This document shows positions 53,148 through 63,511 of a stretch of DNA of 64,000 nt, one piece after another. Origin of the DNA: Bacillus niameyensis. GTDB lineage: Bacteria > Bacillota > Bacilli > Bacillales > Bacillaceae_C. Under the pieces are notes generated by a model. It made no database searches. It was not told the DNA's origin and saw nothing but the letters and a program-made list of their open reading frames with translations. Within the stretch, counting starts at the first letter, position 1. The number at the start of each line of letters is the position of its first letter. The translations under genes were made by a program, and so were the position numbers. The stretch is from contig NZ_LN831197.1 of the NCBI RefSeq assembly GCF_001375535.1, positions 567,200-631,199 of the forward strand, read 5' to 3'.

Positions 53148-54458
53148 ATGAGTAAACCGACAGTTGCTATTGTAGGGCGCCCGAATGTTGGGAAATCAAC
53201 AATTTTTAATCGAATTATCGGAGAGCGCATATCAATTGTTGAGGACACGCCAGGAGTAACGCGTGATCGAATATATGGAACAGGAGATTGGCTGACTCAT
53301 GAATTTCATGTAATTGATACGGGCGGTATTGAGATTGGTGATGCGCCATTTTTAGAAGAAATCCGTGAGCAAGCAGAATTAGCTATTACAGAGTCCGATG
53401 TAATTATCTTTATTGCCAGCAGCCGAGAAGGAGTAACATCAGCTGATGAAGAAGTCGGGAAAATATTATTTCGCTCTAAAAAACCAGTTGTATTAGCTGT
53501 TAATAAAGTTGATAATCCAGAAATGAGATCGGATATTTATGAATTTTATTCATTAGGATTTGGAGAGCCATTTCCCATTTCTGGTTCACATGGCCTTGGA
53601 CTAGGAGATTTATTGGATGAAGTAGTTAAGCATTTTCCGAAAGATGTTGAAGAAAATGAGGATGCTGATACTATCAAATTTAGTTTAATTGGCAGGCCAA
53701 ATGTTGGGAAATCTTCACTTGTTAACTCTCTTCTTGGTGAGGAAAGAGTGATCGTTAGTGACATTGCCGGGACTACTAGGGATGCCATTGATTCCTTTTA
53801 TGAATATGAAGACCAAAAGTTTATGATTATCGATACAGCAGGGATGCGCAAAAGAGGAAAGGTATATGAAAAAACCGAAAAGTATAGTGTGTTAAGGGCG
53901 TTAAAAGCGATTGATCGTTCTGATGTTGTTCTTGTCGTTTTAAACGGTGAAGAAGGTATACAAGAACAAGATAAGAAAATTGCAGGTTATGCACATGAAG
54001 CTGGTAGAGGGATTGTCATCGTTGTTAATAAATGGGATGCCATTGAAAAAGATGACAAGACGATGAAGAAGTTTGAGGAGAAAATCAGAGCTCACTTCCA
54101 ATTTCTAGATTATGCACCGATCGTTTTTGTTTCGGCTAAAACTCGTCAAAGACTAACCACTCTTCCTCCTGTAATTAAGATGGTTAGTGAAAACCATTCA
54201 CTGCGTGTGCAATCGAGCGTCCTGAATGAGGTGATTGCGGACGCTATCGCTATGAATCCAGCACCTTCCGATAAAGGGCGTCGATTAAAGATCTTATACA
54301 CAACACAGGTTGGTGTAAAGCCTCCTACATTCGTTATATTTGTGAATGATCCTGAAATCATGCATTTCTCCTATGAAAGATTTTTAGAAAACCGAATCCG
54401 AGATGCTTTTGGGTTTGAAGGAACACCGATTAAAATTATTTCAAGAGAGAGAAAGTAG
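53148..54458 (+). CDS. der: ribosome assembly GTPase Der (EngA)
   Basis: A 436-residue protein with two tandem GTPase domains. G1 motifs are [13 protein letters not shown] (about residues 9-21) and [13 protein letters not shown] (about 182-194); G3 motifs DTGGIE and DTAGMRK; G4 NKVDN and NKWD. The C-terminal KH-like domain ends KIISRERK. It is needed for 50S ribosome assembly. gpsA follows after eight bases. Confidence 0.96.
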   Translation: MSKPTVAIVGRPNVGKSTIFNRIIGERISIVEDTPGVTRDRIYGTGDWLTHEFHVIDTGGIEIGDAPFLEEIREQAELAITESDVIIFIASSREGVTSADEEVGKILFRSKKPVVLAVNKVDNPEMRSDIYEFYSLGFGEPFPISGSHGLGLGDLLDEVVKHFPKDVEENEDADTIKFSLIGRPNVGKSSLVNSLLGEERVIVSDIAGTTRDAIDSFYEYEDQKFMIIDTAGMRKRGKVYEKTEKYSVLRALKAIDRSDVVLVVLNGEEGIQEQDKKIAGYAHEAGRGIVIVVNKWDAIEKDDKTMKKFEEKIRAHFQFLDYAPIVFVSAKTRQRLTTLPPVIKMVSENHSLRVQSSVLNEVIADAIAMNPAPSDKGRRLKILYTTQVGVKPPTFVIFVNDPEIMHFSYERFLENRIRDAFGFEGTPIKIISRERK

Positions 54459-54466
54459 GGAAGAAA

Positions 54467-55522
54467 TTGCAAAACAAGAAAGAAACAATTGCAATTATTG
54501 GGGCAGGAAGTTGGGGAACCGCACTTGCCTCAGTATTGGCAGATAATGAACATACTGTTCATCTTTGGACTCGTAATGAAGAACAGAAAAACGAAATAAA
54601 CTCTGAACACACAAACCAAAAGTATCTACCTGGTACAAATTTATCGGAGAATATTATCGCTTACTCTTCACTTCAGCAGGCTCTTGAGGAGATTCGTACT
54701 GTTGTCATAGCTGTTCCTACGAAAGCAGTTAGGGAAGTTCTTAAAGATATAGTGAAGTTTCAAGAAAGTCCACTAACTTTTGTCCATGTTTCTAAAGGAA
54801 TTGAGCCAGATACATTGCTTCGAATTTCTGAAATGATTGAACAGGAGATACCCGAAAAACTTCTTGAGGATCTTGTTGTATTATCAGGTCCTAGTCATGC
54901 CGAAGAGGTTATTTTACGACATCCTACAACTGTAACAGTTTCTTCTAAAAATATAAAGGCGGCTGAAAGGATTCAGGACTTATTTATGAATCTTTACTTC
55001 CGAGTTTACACAAATCCCGATATAATCGGTGTTGAAATCGGTGGGGCATTAAAAAACATTATTGCACTTGCTGCGGGGATTTCTGATGGGCTTGGGTTTG
55101 GTGATAATGCGAAAGCTGCCTTAATAACAAGAGGACTCGCGGAAATATCTCGTTTGGGAACAAAAATGGGTGCAAATCCTTTAACTTTTTCCGGACTTAC
55201 TGGCATTGGTGATCTGATTGTTACTTGTACAAGCGTCCATTCACGAAATTGGCGAGCAGGTAATATGCTAGGTAAAGGGCAGAAATTAGAGGATGTTTTG
55301 GAGAATATGGGAATGGTTGTAGAAGGTGTTAGAACAACTAAAGCCGCTCATCAATTAGCACAAAAATACAACTGTAAAATGCCGATAACCGAAGCTCTTT
55401 ATAAAACTTTATTCGAAGGCATTCATGCAAAAGATGCTGTTGAAACCTTAATGGGCAGATTAAAAACAAATGAGATGGAAGATCTTGTCGATATTTTAAG
55501 CGAACAAATGGAGCAACGATAG
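54467..55522 (+). CDS. gpsA: glycerol-3-phosphate dehydrogenase [NAD(P)+]
   Basis: A 351-residue NAD(P)-dependent enzyme reducing dihydroxyacetone phosphate to glycerol 3-phosphate for phospholipids. The N-terminal GxGxxG is [26 protein letters not shown], the catalytic lysine in [20 protein letters not shown], and [15 protein letters not shown] follow. TTG start with GGGAAGAA upstream. Its pairing with der matches B. subtilis. Confidence 0.95.
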   Translation: MQNKKETIAIIGAGSWGTALASVLADNEHTVHLWTRNEEQKNEINSEHTNQKYLPGTNLSENIIAYSSLQQALEEIRTVVIAVPTKAVREVLKDIVKFQESPLTFVHVSKGIEPDTLLRISEMIEQEIPEKLLEDLVVLSGPSHAEEVILRHPTTVTVSSKNIKAAERIQDLFMNLYFRVYTNPDIIGVEIGGALKNIIALAAGISDGLGFGDNAKAALITRGLAEISRLGTKMGANPLTFSGLTGIGDLIVTCTSVHSRNWRAGNMLGKGQKLEDVLENMGMVVEGVRTTKAAHQLAQKYNCKMPITEALYKTLFEGIHAKDAVETLMGRLKTNEMEDLVDILSEQMEQR

Positions 55523-55609
55523 GCCATCGAGGATGCGATATCATTTTAAATGCATATAATGCTTTGAAGTAATAGCTTTAGCTTGTGGTGTGGGTATGGT
55601 TTATTGTCG

Positions 55610-55648
55610 ACCATAATGCAATGATTTTTATTGCATTATGGTTTTTTT
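55610..55648 (+). terminator. terminator downstream of gpsA
   Basis: ACCATAATGCAAT ... ATTGCATTATGGT with a seven-base loop and a seven-T tail. Confidence 0.87.
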
Positions 55649-55732
55649 CTTTAAAAACGACATTTTAAATTTTGATTTTCGAAAAACTGCAACTTTTCAA
55701 AGGGATTTTCTTGTAATTTGTCATTTGTTAGA

Positions 55733-55741
55733 TGGTATAAT
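55733..55741 (+). promoter_or_regulatory. extended -10 promoter before yphE
   Basis: TGGTATAAT carries both the TGn extension and a perfect TATAAT, with TTGTAA 19 bases upstream. It sits 40 bases before yphE. Confidence 0.5.
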
Positions 55742-55781
55742 ATCATTTAAATGAATTTGAGCATGCAATGGAGGAAAATAA

Positions 55782-55982
55782 ATGTCAGTTTCAATGCAAA
55801 AAATGTGGATATCTATAATCGGCATGGGTTTATTCTTAGTTGCCATGTTTGCTATTTATATAACACGTTACAAACTTAAAAATAAATTTTTAAAGATTGT
55901 AACATCTATAGTAGCGTGGCTAAGTTTGATTGTAGGTGGAATAATCATGCTTTATATTGTGTTAGCAGGCCCCACCTATTGA
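55782..55982 (+). CDS. yphE: YphE family small membrane protein (DUF2768)
   Basis: A 66-residue protein with two transmembrane helices (about residues 8-27 and 38-60) joined by a basic loop (RYKLKNKFLK). It matches YphE by size, position and layout. Function unknown; the neighbourhood with yphF and spoIVA has suggested a sporulation link. GGAGG precedes the ATG. Confidence 0.78.
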   Translation: MSVSMQKMWISIIGMGLFLVAMFAIYITRYKLKNKFLKIVTSIVAWLSLIVGGIIMLYIVLAGPTY

Positions 55983-56014
55983 TTATGGGTTAGTTTGAAA
56001 GGATGAAACGATTA

Positions 56015-56722
56015 GTGAAGATTAAATCAATTTTTTCGCTCTGCTTCGTAGTTGTTTTTCTACTTACTGGTTGTATGTATCCTCAGGAAAGAAAAGTAGA
56101 AAACCAAATTCCTTACGAAGAACAACTTGAGTCTGTGCAAAATGCTGTTAACCGCTTTCAAGAGGCACAAGGTGGGATTTTGCCTATTAAAACTCGGGAT
56201 CAAGACACACCGATATACATAAAATATCCAATTGACTTTTCAAGCTTAGTCCCTGGATACTTAGCTTCAGCTCCGGGAAACTCTTTTGAAAATGGAGGTA
56301 TTTTCCAATACGTACTTATTGATGTTGAGGAGAATCCTACTGTAAAACTAGTTGATCTACGTATTGCTGAAAAAATAAGGGAGATAAAAATAAGAATACG
56401 TTCCCAAGGTTACCCGCCTTTTAAAGGATCGATTGCTGACAATGTCTTCGAATTGGATTTTTCAAAGCTTGGATATAAAAGTGAGCCTTATATCACATCA
56501 CCGTATACACATAATAAGTTGTACTTTATCATAGATGGTAAAGGTGAGATCTATGTGGACTATATTAGTGATTTATATCTTAAACTAAAAGAGAGCAAGC
56601 ATTCATTTAAACAAGGAGAAAATATAATTAGTATTCTTGAAGAAAATTCTCCGATCGTTCCTGCTTATTCTATGCCTTATACGATCGATGAAAACAATGA
56701 ACCGATTTATATGAATAATTAG
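56015..56722 (+). CDS. yphF: lipoprotein YphF
   Basis: A protein of about 235 residues with a lipoprotein signal peptide ending in the lipobox LLTGC (Cys about residue 20). It matches B. subtilis YphF. Function unknown. The start is uncertain: ATG at 56003 abuts AAAGG, so GTG at 56015 (MKIKSIFSLCF) is more likely; both keep the signal peptide. It lies just after yphE, probably co-transcribed. Confidence 0.8.
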   Translation: MKIKSIFSLCFVVVFLLTGCMYPQERKVENQIPYEEQLESVQNAVNRFQEAQGGILPIKTRDQDTPIYIKYPIDFSSLVPGYLASAPGNSFENGGIFQYVLIDVEENPTVKLVDLRIAEKIREIKIRIRSQGYPPFKGSIADNVFELDFSKLGYKSEPYITSPYTHNKLYFIIDGKGEIYVDYISDLYLKLKESKHSFKQGENIISILEENSPIVPAYSMPYTIDENNEPIYMNN

Positions 56723-56725
56723 GAA

Positions 56726-56766
56726 TAATCCTTCTTTCGCTCAATATAATGTGGAAGAAGGATTTT
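56726..56766 (+). terminator. terminator of yphEF
   Basis: AATCCTTCTT ... AAGAAGGATTTTT with a loop of about 18 bases. Confidence 0.75.
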
Positions 56767-56855
56767 TAATTTGTATTTTATTATCGTCTATTAGAATCGG
56801 ACAGACTCGAATTCTTTAGTTTGTCCCTTGGAACCTAATGATAGGAGGGAACCTC

Positions 56856-58334
56856 TTGGAAAAGGTGGATATTTTTAAAGACATTGCTGAAAGAACGGGC
56901 GGAGATATTTATTTGGGAGTAGTTGGAGCCGTTCGTACTGGTAAATCCACATTTATCAAAAAGTTTATGGAACTTGCTGTCTTGCCCCATATTAAAAACG
57001 AGGCAGACCGGATGCGGGCTCAAGATGAACTACCTCAGAGTGCTGCAGGACGGACCATTATGACAACTGAGCCAAAATTTGTACCTAACCAAGCAGTGAC
57101 TGTTCAAGTTGAAGAGGGCCTGGAGGTCAATGTAAGGTTGGTTGATTGTGTAGGCTATACAGTGCCTGGAGCAAAAGGATACGAAGATGAAAACGGACCA
57201 AGAATGATTCACACACCTTGGTACGAAGAACCAATCTCATTCCACGAAGCAGCTGAAATAGGAACAAGAAAGGTTATTCAAGAGCATTCTGTTTTAGGCG
57301 TTGTTATTACGACAGATGGAACAATTGGTGAAATTCCTCGTTCCGATTATATTGAAGCTGAAGAACGTGTCATTGACGAATTAAAAGAAGTTGGTAAACC
57401 TTTTATTATGGTTATTAACTCTTCGAGGCCACATCATGCTGATACAGAAGCATTACGTAAAGAGCTTGAAGGAAAATATGACATCCCAGTCCTTGCTATG
57501 TCTGTGGAAAGTATGAGAGAAACAGATGTTATGAGTGTACTTCGAGAAGCTTTATATGAATTCCCCGTTCTTGAAGTCAACGTTAATTTACCTAGTTGGG
57601 TGATGGTCCTTCGAGATGAGCATTGGCTACGTACAAATTATCAAGAAGCTGTGAAAGAAACGGTGAAAGATATTAAACGTCTGCGTGACGTTGACAGGGT
57701 AGTTCAACAATTCTATGAATATGATTTTATTGATAATGCGGGACTTGCAGGAGTTGATATGGGGCAAGGTGTAGCAGAGATAGATTTGTTTGCTCCAGAT
57801 GAACTTTATGACAATGTTTTAAAAGAAATTGTTGGAGTTGAGGTGCGGGGGAAAGATCATTTACTAGAGTTAATGCAGGATTTTGCAGACGCTAAGAGAG
57901 AATATGATCAAGTTTCTGATGCCTTAACGATGGTTAAGCAAACCGGATATGGTATTGCTGCCCCAACATTATCTGATATGAGTTTAGATGAACCAGAAAT
58001 AATTAGACAGGGATCAAGATTTGGCGTTCGATTAAAGGCTGTGGCACCTTCTATTCATATGATCAAGGTAGATGTAGAGTCTGAATTTTCTCCGATTATA
58101 GGAACCGAAAAACAAAGCGAAGAGCTTGTACGATATTTAATGCAAGATTTTGAGGATGACCCATTATCAATTTGGAATTCCGATATTTTTGGTAGAAGTC
58201 TAAGTTCTTTAGTTAGGGAAGGTATTCAAGGTAAAATTGCTATGATGCCTGAAAATGCCCGATATAAATTAAAAGAAACTCTTGAAAGAATCATCAATGA
58301 AGGATCTGGCGGCTTAATAGCCATAATATTATAA
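56856..58334 (+). CDS. spoIVA: stage IV sporulation protein A (coat morphogenetic ATPase)
   Basis: A 492-residue protein, exactly the B. subtilis length. The N-terminal TRAFAC-class ATPase domain has Walker A GVVGAVRTGKSTFIKKFMEL and RLVDCVGYTVPGAKGYEDEN. The C-terminal domain ends LERIINEGSGGLIAIIL, the segment anchoring to SpoVM and the forespore membrane. It polymerises with ATP hydrolysis to form the coat basement layer. TTG at 56856 has AGGAGGG six bases upstream; in-frame ATG at 56838 lacks one. sigma-E control is expected; I did not find a clear promoter. Confidence 0.97.
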   Translation: MEKVDIFKDIAERTGGDIYLGVVGAVRTGKSTFIKKFMELAVLPHIKNEADRMRAQDELPQSAAGRTIMTTEPKFVPNQAVTVQVEEGLEVNVRLVDCVGYTVPGAKGYEDENGPRMIHTPWYEEPISFHEAAEIGTRKVIQEHSVLGVVITTDGTIGEIPRSDYIEAEERVIDELKEVGKPFIMVINSSRPHHADTEALRKELEGKYDIPVLAMSVESMRETDVMSVLREALYEFPVLEVNVNLPSWVMVLRDEHWLRTNYQEAVKETVKDIKRLRDVDRVVQQFYEYDFIDNAGLAGVDMGQGVAEIDLFAPDELYDNVLKEIVGVEVRGKDHLLELMQDFADAKREYDQVSDALTMVKQTGYGIAAPTLSDMSLDEPEIIRQGSRFGVRLKAVAPSIHMIKVDVESEFSPIIGTEKQSEELVRYLMQDFEDDPLSIWNSDIFGRSLSSLVREGIQGKIAMMPENARYKLKETLERIINEGSGGLIAIIL

Positions 58335-58345
58335 GATTTAACCGT

Positions 58346-58388
58346 AAAGGATGCTGAATTGACGAAATTCGGCATCCTTTCCATTTTT
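58346..58388 (+). terminator. terminator of spoIVA
   Basis: AAAGGATGCTGAATT ... AATTCGGCATCCTTT, a 15-base stem with one G-U, then CCATTTTT. Confidence 0.8.
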
Positions 58389-58579
58389 CTCCTTAATAAT
58401 TCTTGCTAAGATAAAATTAATATGTTAATCTTTTAAGCAGAATTGCTGATTTATCCCTTACACATCAGTGATTTACAGGATTTCTTTCAATGTATGTTTA
58501 GAAATCCTAAATTTTGTTCACAAATGTAATAGCACAGTTGCGGAACAAGATCTCTCTATTTTCGGAGGAGGTGAATGGT

Positions 58580-58852
58580 ATGAACAAAACTGAACTTATT
58601 AATTCTGTTGCTGAAGCGGCTGAGCTTTCCAAAAAAGATGCAACTAAAGCAGTTGATGCTGTATTTCAAGCTATTCAAGATACACTAGCGAATGGTGATA
58701 AAGTAGCTTTGATTGGTTTTGGAAACTTTGAAGTGCGTGAACGTGCTGCTCGTAAAGGACGCAATCCACAAACGGGTGAAGAAATAGAAATTGCGGCAAG
58801 CAAAGTTCCGGCATTCAAACCAGGAAAAGCGCTTAAAGACGCTGTCAAATAA
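58580..58852 (+). CDS. hbs: DNA-binding protein HU
   Basis: A 90-residue histone-like protein. It begins [20 protein letters not shown] and carries [20 protein letters not shown] (DNA-binding arm with RNPQTG) and the ending [16 protein letters not shown]. It coats and bends chromosomal DNA and is essential in B. subtilis. ATG at 58580 has GGAGGAGGTGA upstream; the in-frame ATG at 58514 lacks one. A 190-base upstream region probably holds its promoters. Confidence 0.96.
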   Translation: MNKTELINSVAEAAELSKKDATKAVDAVFQAIQDTLANGDKVALIGFGNFEVRERAARKGRNPQTGEEIEIAASKVPAFKPGKALKDAVK

Positions 58853-58878
58853 TTACATACATTCATTTGAAAGTATGG

Positions 58879-58911
58879 AAAAGGAACTGTCTATTAGACA
58901 GTTCCTTTTTA
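58879..58911 (+). terminator. terminator of hbs
   Basis: AAAGGAACTGTCT / AGACAGTTCCTTT with a short ATT loop and a T-tail. Confidence 0.87.
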
Positions 58912-59032
58912 TTTAAAATTCAAATTATGTTACTATAAACAGATAAGAATTCTATACATCATCAGTCTAGTATGTTGATTAGTTATCAAGAAAAGTTTTT
59001 CGTCAATCATCTAAATGAATGAGGGGAAAATA

Positions 59033-59266
59033 ATGAATAATGGGAATACACAATCTGACTTTATTATTATTAAGGCACAGCAAGATGGAGTGAACGTGAT
59101 TGGTTTAACAAGAGGATCAGATACAAGATTTCACCATTCAGAAAAACTTGATGAAGGAGAGGTCATGATTGCACAGTTTACAGAACATACTTCTGCTATT
59201 AAAGTTAGAGGTAACGCTAAGATCATGACCTCTTTTGGTGAGATTGAAAGCGAAAAAACAAAATGA
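59033..59266 (+). CDS. mtrB: trp RNA-binding attenuation protein TRAP (MtrB)
   Basis: A 77-residue protein closely matching MtrB. Conserved are [20 protein letters not shown] and [18 protein letters not shown], including the tryptophan-binding Thr/His residues and the Lys-Lys-Arg set that contacts (G/U)AG repeats. Eleven subunits form a ring that controls trp gene expression in response to tryptophan. ATG at 59033 has GAGGGG upstream. In B. subtilis folE precedes it in one operon; here it does not. Confidence 0.94.
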   Translation: MNNGNTQSDFIIIKAQQDGVNVIGLTRGSDTRFHHSEKLDEGEVMIAQFTEHTSAIKVRGNAKIMTSFGEIESEKTK

Positions 59267-59589
59267 CCTGGTACATGGGGATAACACTAACAAATAGGAC
59301 GCCGAATATATTTGCTAGATGCAATAATTAACAACTAGCACATTTTTAGGCTTTTCCTACGTAGGTCACTAATTGACCCTAATTCTACTAGTTACAGGCG
59401 TATAATGTTTGATCTTTTACTTAAAAGACTTAGTCTCTCCCTAGATTTGAAACATTAGTTAATAGCTACTGAGCAACCTCTTTGCGTTTTCTTATCATCA
59501 ATCACTATTATGTAAAACATTGTGTTATAATAAATTTTGTGCGTACAGCACCGATTTCATTAATTGTGAAAGAAATGAGGATTTCTGTT
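59267..59589 (+). promoter_or_regulatory. intergenic region with hepS promoter
   Basis: A weak hairpin TGCTAG ... CTAGCA at about 59318-59346 followed by a T-run may end mtrB. TGTTATAAT at 59523-59531 is an extended -10 element likely to drive hepS-menG-hepT. Scattered TAG/GAG triplets near 59400-59470 are too irregular for a TRAP site. Nothing else recognised. Confidence 0.45.
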
Positions 59590-60345
59590 ATGGCGGTTTG
59601 TATATATGAGCAACAACTAGATTATCTGAAAAATATATTAAAAAAAAGCAGTTTTCACCCGTATTTTAGTCAATATCTAAAACCGCCAGTTATTGATGAA
59701 GATAGAATACTGCTTTTAGCCTATACACTTCACGATGCCAGTCTGCCAAAGGATGAATATGAAACATATATTTCGGCTGCTATGCTCGCTCATTTTGCAT
59801 TGGATATGCATGAAAGTGTAACGATGAGTGATACGACGTTAAAAGAAAAACAGCTCGGGATTTTGGCGGGTGACTATTATAGTGGGCAGTATTACAAATT
59901 GCTAGCCGGTTACAAAAATATTGAACTAATTAAAGTACTTGCAGAAGCAATAAAGTCAATAAATGAGCAGAAAATCTATCTATATGAGAATAAAGAAAAA
60001 AATATTGATTCCTTCATGAGTAGTGTTAAAGAGGTAGAGGCCTCTCTTTTAGCAAATTTCAGTCTATTTTTTACTCAATCATCGCTATACAGTGAATTTA
60101 TAGAGGAATTTTTGTTTGTAAAAAAACTTGTCTTTGAAATGGAGAATTTGCTCATAGGGAAGCAAACTATTTTTACACATAACATTCGACAATGTACCTC
60201 ATTGGAAAACTCCGAACTTTACGATGAGTGTCATAAATATTTGAATCAATCAAAAACAAAGCTTGATGAAATGATGATGTCCTTATCTTCCTTGCCTTCA
60301 ATCGTCAAGGTGCGTTTGAATAACCTGACCAATCATTTTAAATAA
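59590..60345 (+). CDS. hepS: heptaprenyl diphosphate synthase component I
   Basis: A 251-residue, mostly helical protein matching HepS, the small non-catalytic subunit of the menaquinone side-chain synthase. It contains [10 protein letters not shown] and [20 protein letters not shown]. It pairs with HepT encoded two genes downstream. ATG at 59590 has GAGG nine bases upstream and gives the same length as B. subtilis HepS; the longer frame to 59482 is not supported. Confidence 0.9.
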   Translation: MAVCIYEQQLDYLKNILKKSSFHPYFSQYLKPPVIDEDRILLLAYTLHDASLPKDEYETYISAAMLAHFALDMHESVTMSDTTLKEKQLGILAGDYYSGQYYKLLAGYKNIELIKVLAEAIKSINEQKIYLYENKEKNIDSFMSSVKEVEASLLANFSLFFTQSSLYSEFIEEFLFVKKLVFEMENLLIGKQTIFTHNIRQCTSLENSELYDECHKYLNQSKTKLDEMMMSLSSLPSIVKVRLNNLTNHFK

Positions 60346-60377
60346 ATGTCAAGCTGATAGGTGGAGGAATTGTAAAT

Positions 60378-61082
60378 ATGCAATCCAAAGAAGAACGAGT
60401 TCATGGAGTATTTGAAAATATATATCAAAACTATGATAAAATGAATTCCATTATTAGTTTCCAACAACATAAAAAGTGGCGTAGAGAAACAATGAAAAAA
60501 ATGGATGTTCGACTAGGACAAAGTGCTTTAGACCTTTGTTGTGGGACTGGCGACTGGACAATTTCTCTAGCTCAAACTGTTGGAGAGACTGGGCGCGTGG
60601 TTGGCCTTGATTTTAGCCAAAACATGTTAAAAGTCGCCAAAGAAAAAATAGCACAAGAACAATTGTCAAATGTTGAGCTTATTCAAGGAAATGCAATGGA
60701 ATTACCTTTTGAAGATGATCAATTTGACTATGTAACGATTGGATTTGGGTTACGTAATGTACCTGATTATTTACAAGTTTTAAAAGAAATGCAGCGTGTT
60801 TTGAAACCAGGTGGAATGGCGGTCTGTCTTGAAACTTCGCAGCCAGTTATTCCAATATACCGAGAGCTTTATTATTTTTATTTCCGCTATATGATGCCAC
60901 TTATGGGGAAGTATTTTGCTAAGAGCTTCAAGGAATATTCATGGCTTCAAGAATCTGCCCGAGATTTTCCGGGAATGGAAAAGTTAGCCCAAATGTTTTG
61001 GCAAGTAGGATTTGTGAACGTTATATACAAACCCTTTAGTGGTGGAGTCGCAGCAGCACATATTGGAATTAAAGAGAAATAA
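60378..61082 (+). CDS. menG: demethylmenaquinone methyltransferase MenG
   Basis: A 234-residue SAM-dependent methyltransferase (UbiE/MenG family). The SAM motif [20 protein letters not shown] is at about residues 50-69; [20 protein letters not shown] and [15 protein letters not shown] follow. It makes the last step of menaquinone synthesis. It lies between hepS and hepT, an operon for menaquinone. GGTGGAGG precedes the ATG. Confidence 0.94.
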   Translation: MQSKEERVHGVFENIYQNYDKMNSIISFQQHKKWRRETMKKMDVRLGQSALDLCCGTGDWTISLAQTVGETGRVVGLDFSQNMLKVAKEKIAQEQLSNVELIQGNAMELPFEDDQFDYVTIGFGLRNVPDYLQVLKEMQRVLKPGGMAVCLETSQPVIPIYRELYYFYFRYMMPLMGKYFAKSFKEYSWLQESARDFPGMEKLAQMFWQVGFVNVIYKPFSGGVAAAHIGIKEK

Positions 61083-61098
61083 AGTCTAGGTGGAAAAA

Positions 61099-62061
61099 AT
61101 GAAACTTAATCTACGAAATTCACCCTTAAAAGCTGATTTAGAATTAATTGAAAGAGAACTTGAAAAATCCATTCAGTCAGAGATGGGATTGCTGCAAGAA
61201 GCTTCAATTCAACTCCTAAAAGCTGGCGGAAAGAGAATCCGGCCTGCTTTTGTGCTTGTTTGTGCAAAGTTCGGTACATATGATATCCATTTTATAAAAA
61301 ATACGGCTATTGCTTTGGAGCTTATCCATATGGCTTCGCTTGTCCATGATGACGTAATTGATAATGCTGACTTAAGAAGAGGTAAACCAACGATCAATTA
61401 TAAATGGGATGACCGGATTGCTATGTATACAGGCGATTACATTTTAGCAAGATCTTTAGATTATATGACAAACATCCAAACTCCAGTTGCTCATCGTATT
61501 CTTGCAAAAGCAATTATCGAAGTTTGTCAGGGGGAAATAGAGCAAATTAAAGATAAATATCGTTTTGACCAAAATTTAAGAAATTATTTAAGAAGAATTA
61601 AAAGAAAAACGGCTTTATTAATTGCTGTAAGTTGTGAACTTGGAGCTGTTTCCGCTGGTGTAGATGAAAAGATATACCGTAAGTTGTACAGATTTGGTTA
61701 CTATATTGGAATGTCCTATCAAATTACAGATGATATTTTAGATTTCACCGGTACGGAAGAATCGCTTGGTAAACCTGCAGGAGAAGATTTACGTCAAGGT
61801 AACATTACATTGCCTGCTTTATTTGCGATGAAGGACCAACACCTTAAATCAAAAATTATTGAAGTAGATGAACGGACTAGTAAGGAAGACATGCAGAAAC
61901 TTATTTCAGCAATTACGCAATCAGGTGCCATAGAAAGATCCTACAAATTAAGTCAAAAGTATTTGGATAAAGCCACTTCCATTCTAACTGAATTGCCTTC
62001 TATACCTGCAAGAAAAATGTTGCAAGATATCGCAAAGTATATTGGAAAGAGAAAATATTAA
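61099..62061 (+). CDS. hepT: heptaprenyl diphosphate synthase component II
   Basis: A 320-residue trans-prenyltransferase. Aspartate-rich motifs are HDDVIDNADLRRG (first) and ITDDILDFTG (second), with the GGKRIRP binding segment. It is the catalytic subunit making the C35 chain of menaquinone-7, with HepS. ATG at 61099 follows AGGTGG; a GTG at 61090 lies within that site. The C-terminus is AKYIGKRKY. Confidence 0.95.
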   Translation: MKLNLRNSPLKADLELIERELEKSIQSEMGLLQEASIQLLKAGGKRIRPAFVLVCAKFGTYDIHFIKNTAIALELIHMASLVHDDVIDNADLRRGKPTINYKWDDRIAMYTGDYILARSLDYMTNIQTPVAHRILAKAIIEVCQGEIEQIKDKYRFDQNLRNYLRRIKRKTALLIAVSCELGAVSAGVDEKIYRKLYRFGYYIGMSYQITDDILDFTGTEESLGKPAGEDLRQGNITLPALFAMKDQHLKSKIIEVDERTSKEDMQKLISAITQSGAIERSYKLSQKYLDKATSILTELPSIPARKMLQDIAKYIGKRKY

Positions 62062-62173
62062 ATTCTAAAAAAAGAGAGTATTACATATACATATTTGCCA
62101 TAATTTAGAAACAATGCTATTATTTTCATGTATTTAACATGTTAATCTGATATATTTTGCAGGAGTGTGGGGA

Positions 62174-62620
62174 ATGGAAAAGACTTTTCTAATGGTGAAG
62201 CCCGATGGTGTACAAAGAGGTCTAGTTGGTGATATTGTCTCCCGTTTTGAAAAAAAGGGTTTCCAACTAGTCGGAGCAAAATTGATGGCGATTTCAAAGG
62301 AAAAAGCAGAAGAACATTACGGAGAACACAAAGATCGTCCTTTTTTTGGTGAACTTGTTGAATTTATTACATCCAGCCCTGTGTTTGCTATGGTATGGCA
62401 AGGAGAAAATGTAATACATACTGCAAGACAAATGATGGGAACAACAAATCCCGCAGAGGCCAACCCTGGAACGATTCGTGGGGATTACGGATTAAATGTG
62501 GGGAAAAATATCATTCACGGATCAGATTCCGCACAAAGTGCTGAAAGAGAAATTAAACTTTTCTTTCAAGAAGAAGAACTTGTTGAATATTCCAAGTTGA
62601 TCAATAATTGGATATATTGA
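62174..62620 (+). CDS. ndk: nucleoside diphosphate kinase
   Basis: A 148-residue enzyme that equilibrates nucleoside tri- and diphosphates. [20 protein letters not shown] starts it; GTIRGDYG and [16 protein letters not shown] contain the phosphorylated His (about residue 115). ATG at 62174 has AGGAG eight bases upstream; a GTG at 62165 overlaps that site. A terminator follows. Confidence 0.96.
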   Translation: MEKTFLMVKPDGVQRGLVGDIVSRFEKKGFQLVGAKLMAISKEKAEEHYGEHKDRPFFGELVEFITSSPVFAMVWQGENVIHTARQMMGTTNPAEANPGTIRGDYGLNVGKNIIHGSDSAQSAEREIKLFFQEEELVEYSKLINNWIY

Positions 62621-62629
62621 TACAACAAT

Positions 62630-62657
62630 GCCGCCTGCATAGAACAGGTGGCTTTTT
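62630..62657 (+). terminator. terminator of ndk
   Basis: GCCGCCTG ... CAGGTGGC (one G-T pair) followed by TTTTT. Confidence 0.8.
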
Positions 62658-62698
62658 GGTTACAATGCCGAAATTATTCAATCGTTAGGAGTATTAAG

Positions 62699-63475
62699 AT
62701 GAGTGCCGATTATTTGCAATTTGTTAATCTACTTAAGCAAAAAACAGGGATTGATTTGTCATTATATAAAGAAGCACAGATGAAGAGAAGACTAACTTCT
62801 CTATATCAAAAAAGAGGGTTTCAATCTTTCCTCGAGTATTTTTCAGTTATAAAGGATGACAAGGCTTTATTAGACGAGTTTTTAGATAAAATGACGATTA
62901 ATGTAACTGAGTTTTATCGAAATAAAAGCAGATGGGAAGTATTGGAAAATAAAATTGTACCTCGCCTTTTATCGGAAAATCAAACATTGAAGACATGGAG
63001 TGCAGCTTCTTCTACAGGAGAGGAACCCTATACCATCGCAATGATCTTATCTCAGTTTATTCCTCTTAATCAAATTTCCATCCTAGCAACTGATATAGAT
63101 GAAAAAGCCCTCGAAACAGCAAGACGCGGTCTTTATACAGAACGCTCCTTTGCAGAGATGCCAAGTGAGATGATTACTAAGTTTTTTCAAAAAGATGGAT
63201 CTGTTTACAGTATAAATAAAGAACTTCAAAAAACAGTTGAATTTCGAAAACAAAACTTACTTTTAGACCCGTTTAGATCAGGGTTTCATCTAATCGTTTG
63301 TCGCAATGTATTAATTTACTTTACTGAAGAGGCTAAAGAGCAATTATATAAAAAGTTTTCCCAAGCATTGGCACCGGGCGGAGTTCTATTTGTAGGCAGT
63401 ACGGAACAAATTTTCAATCCCCATCAATATGATTTAGAAGTTGAAGATACTTTCTTTTATCGAAAAAAGAGATGA
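62699..63475 (+). CDS. cheR: chemotaxis protein methyltransferase CheR
   Basis: A 258-residue CheR methyltransferase. A helical N-terminal domain (DYLQFVNLLKQKTGIDLSLY, YKEAQMKRRLTSL) precedes the SAM domain with WSAASSTGEEPYTIAMIL and CRNVLIYFTEEAKEQLY. It methylates glutamates of chemoreceptors. ATG at 62699 has TAGGAG seven bases upstream; the frame further upstream runs over the ndk terminator. aroB follows after 36 bases, with no aroF between. Confidence 0.95.
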   Translation: MSADYLQFVNLLKQKTGIDLSLYKEAQMKRRLTSLYQKRGFQSFLEYFSVIKDDKALLDEFLDKMTINVTEFYRNKSRWEVLENKIVPRLLSENQTLKTWSAASSTGEEPYTIAMILSQFIPLNQISILATDIDEKALETARRGLYTERSFAEMPSEMITKFFQKDGSVYSINKELQKTVEFRKQNLLLDPFRSGFHLIVCRNVLIYFTEEAKEQLYKKFSQALAPGGVLFVGSTEQIFNPHQYDLEVEDTFFYRKKR

Positions 63476-63511
63476 TAGTTAATGAGGAGAAAACTGAAAG
63501 AGGGGAAAAAT

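Noticed and set aside
59390-59480. possible TRAP binding site (TAG/GAG triplets) after mtrB
   Set aside because: The triplets are too few and irregularly spaced for an 11-repeat target.
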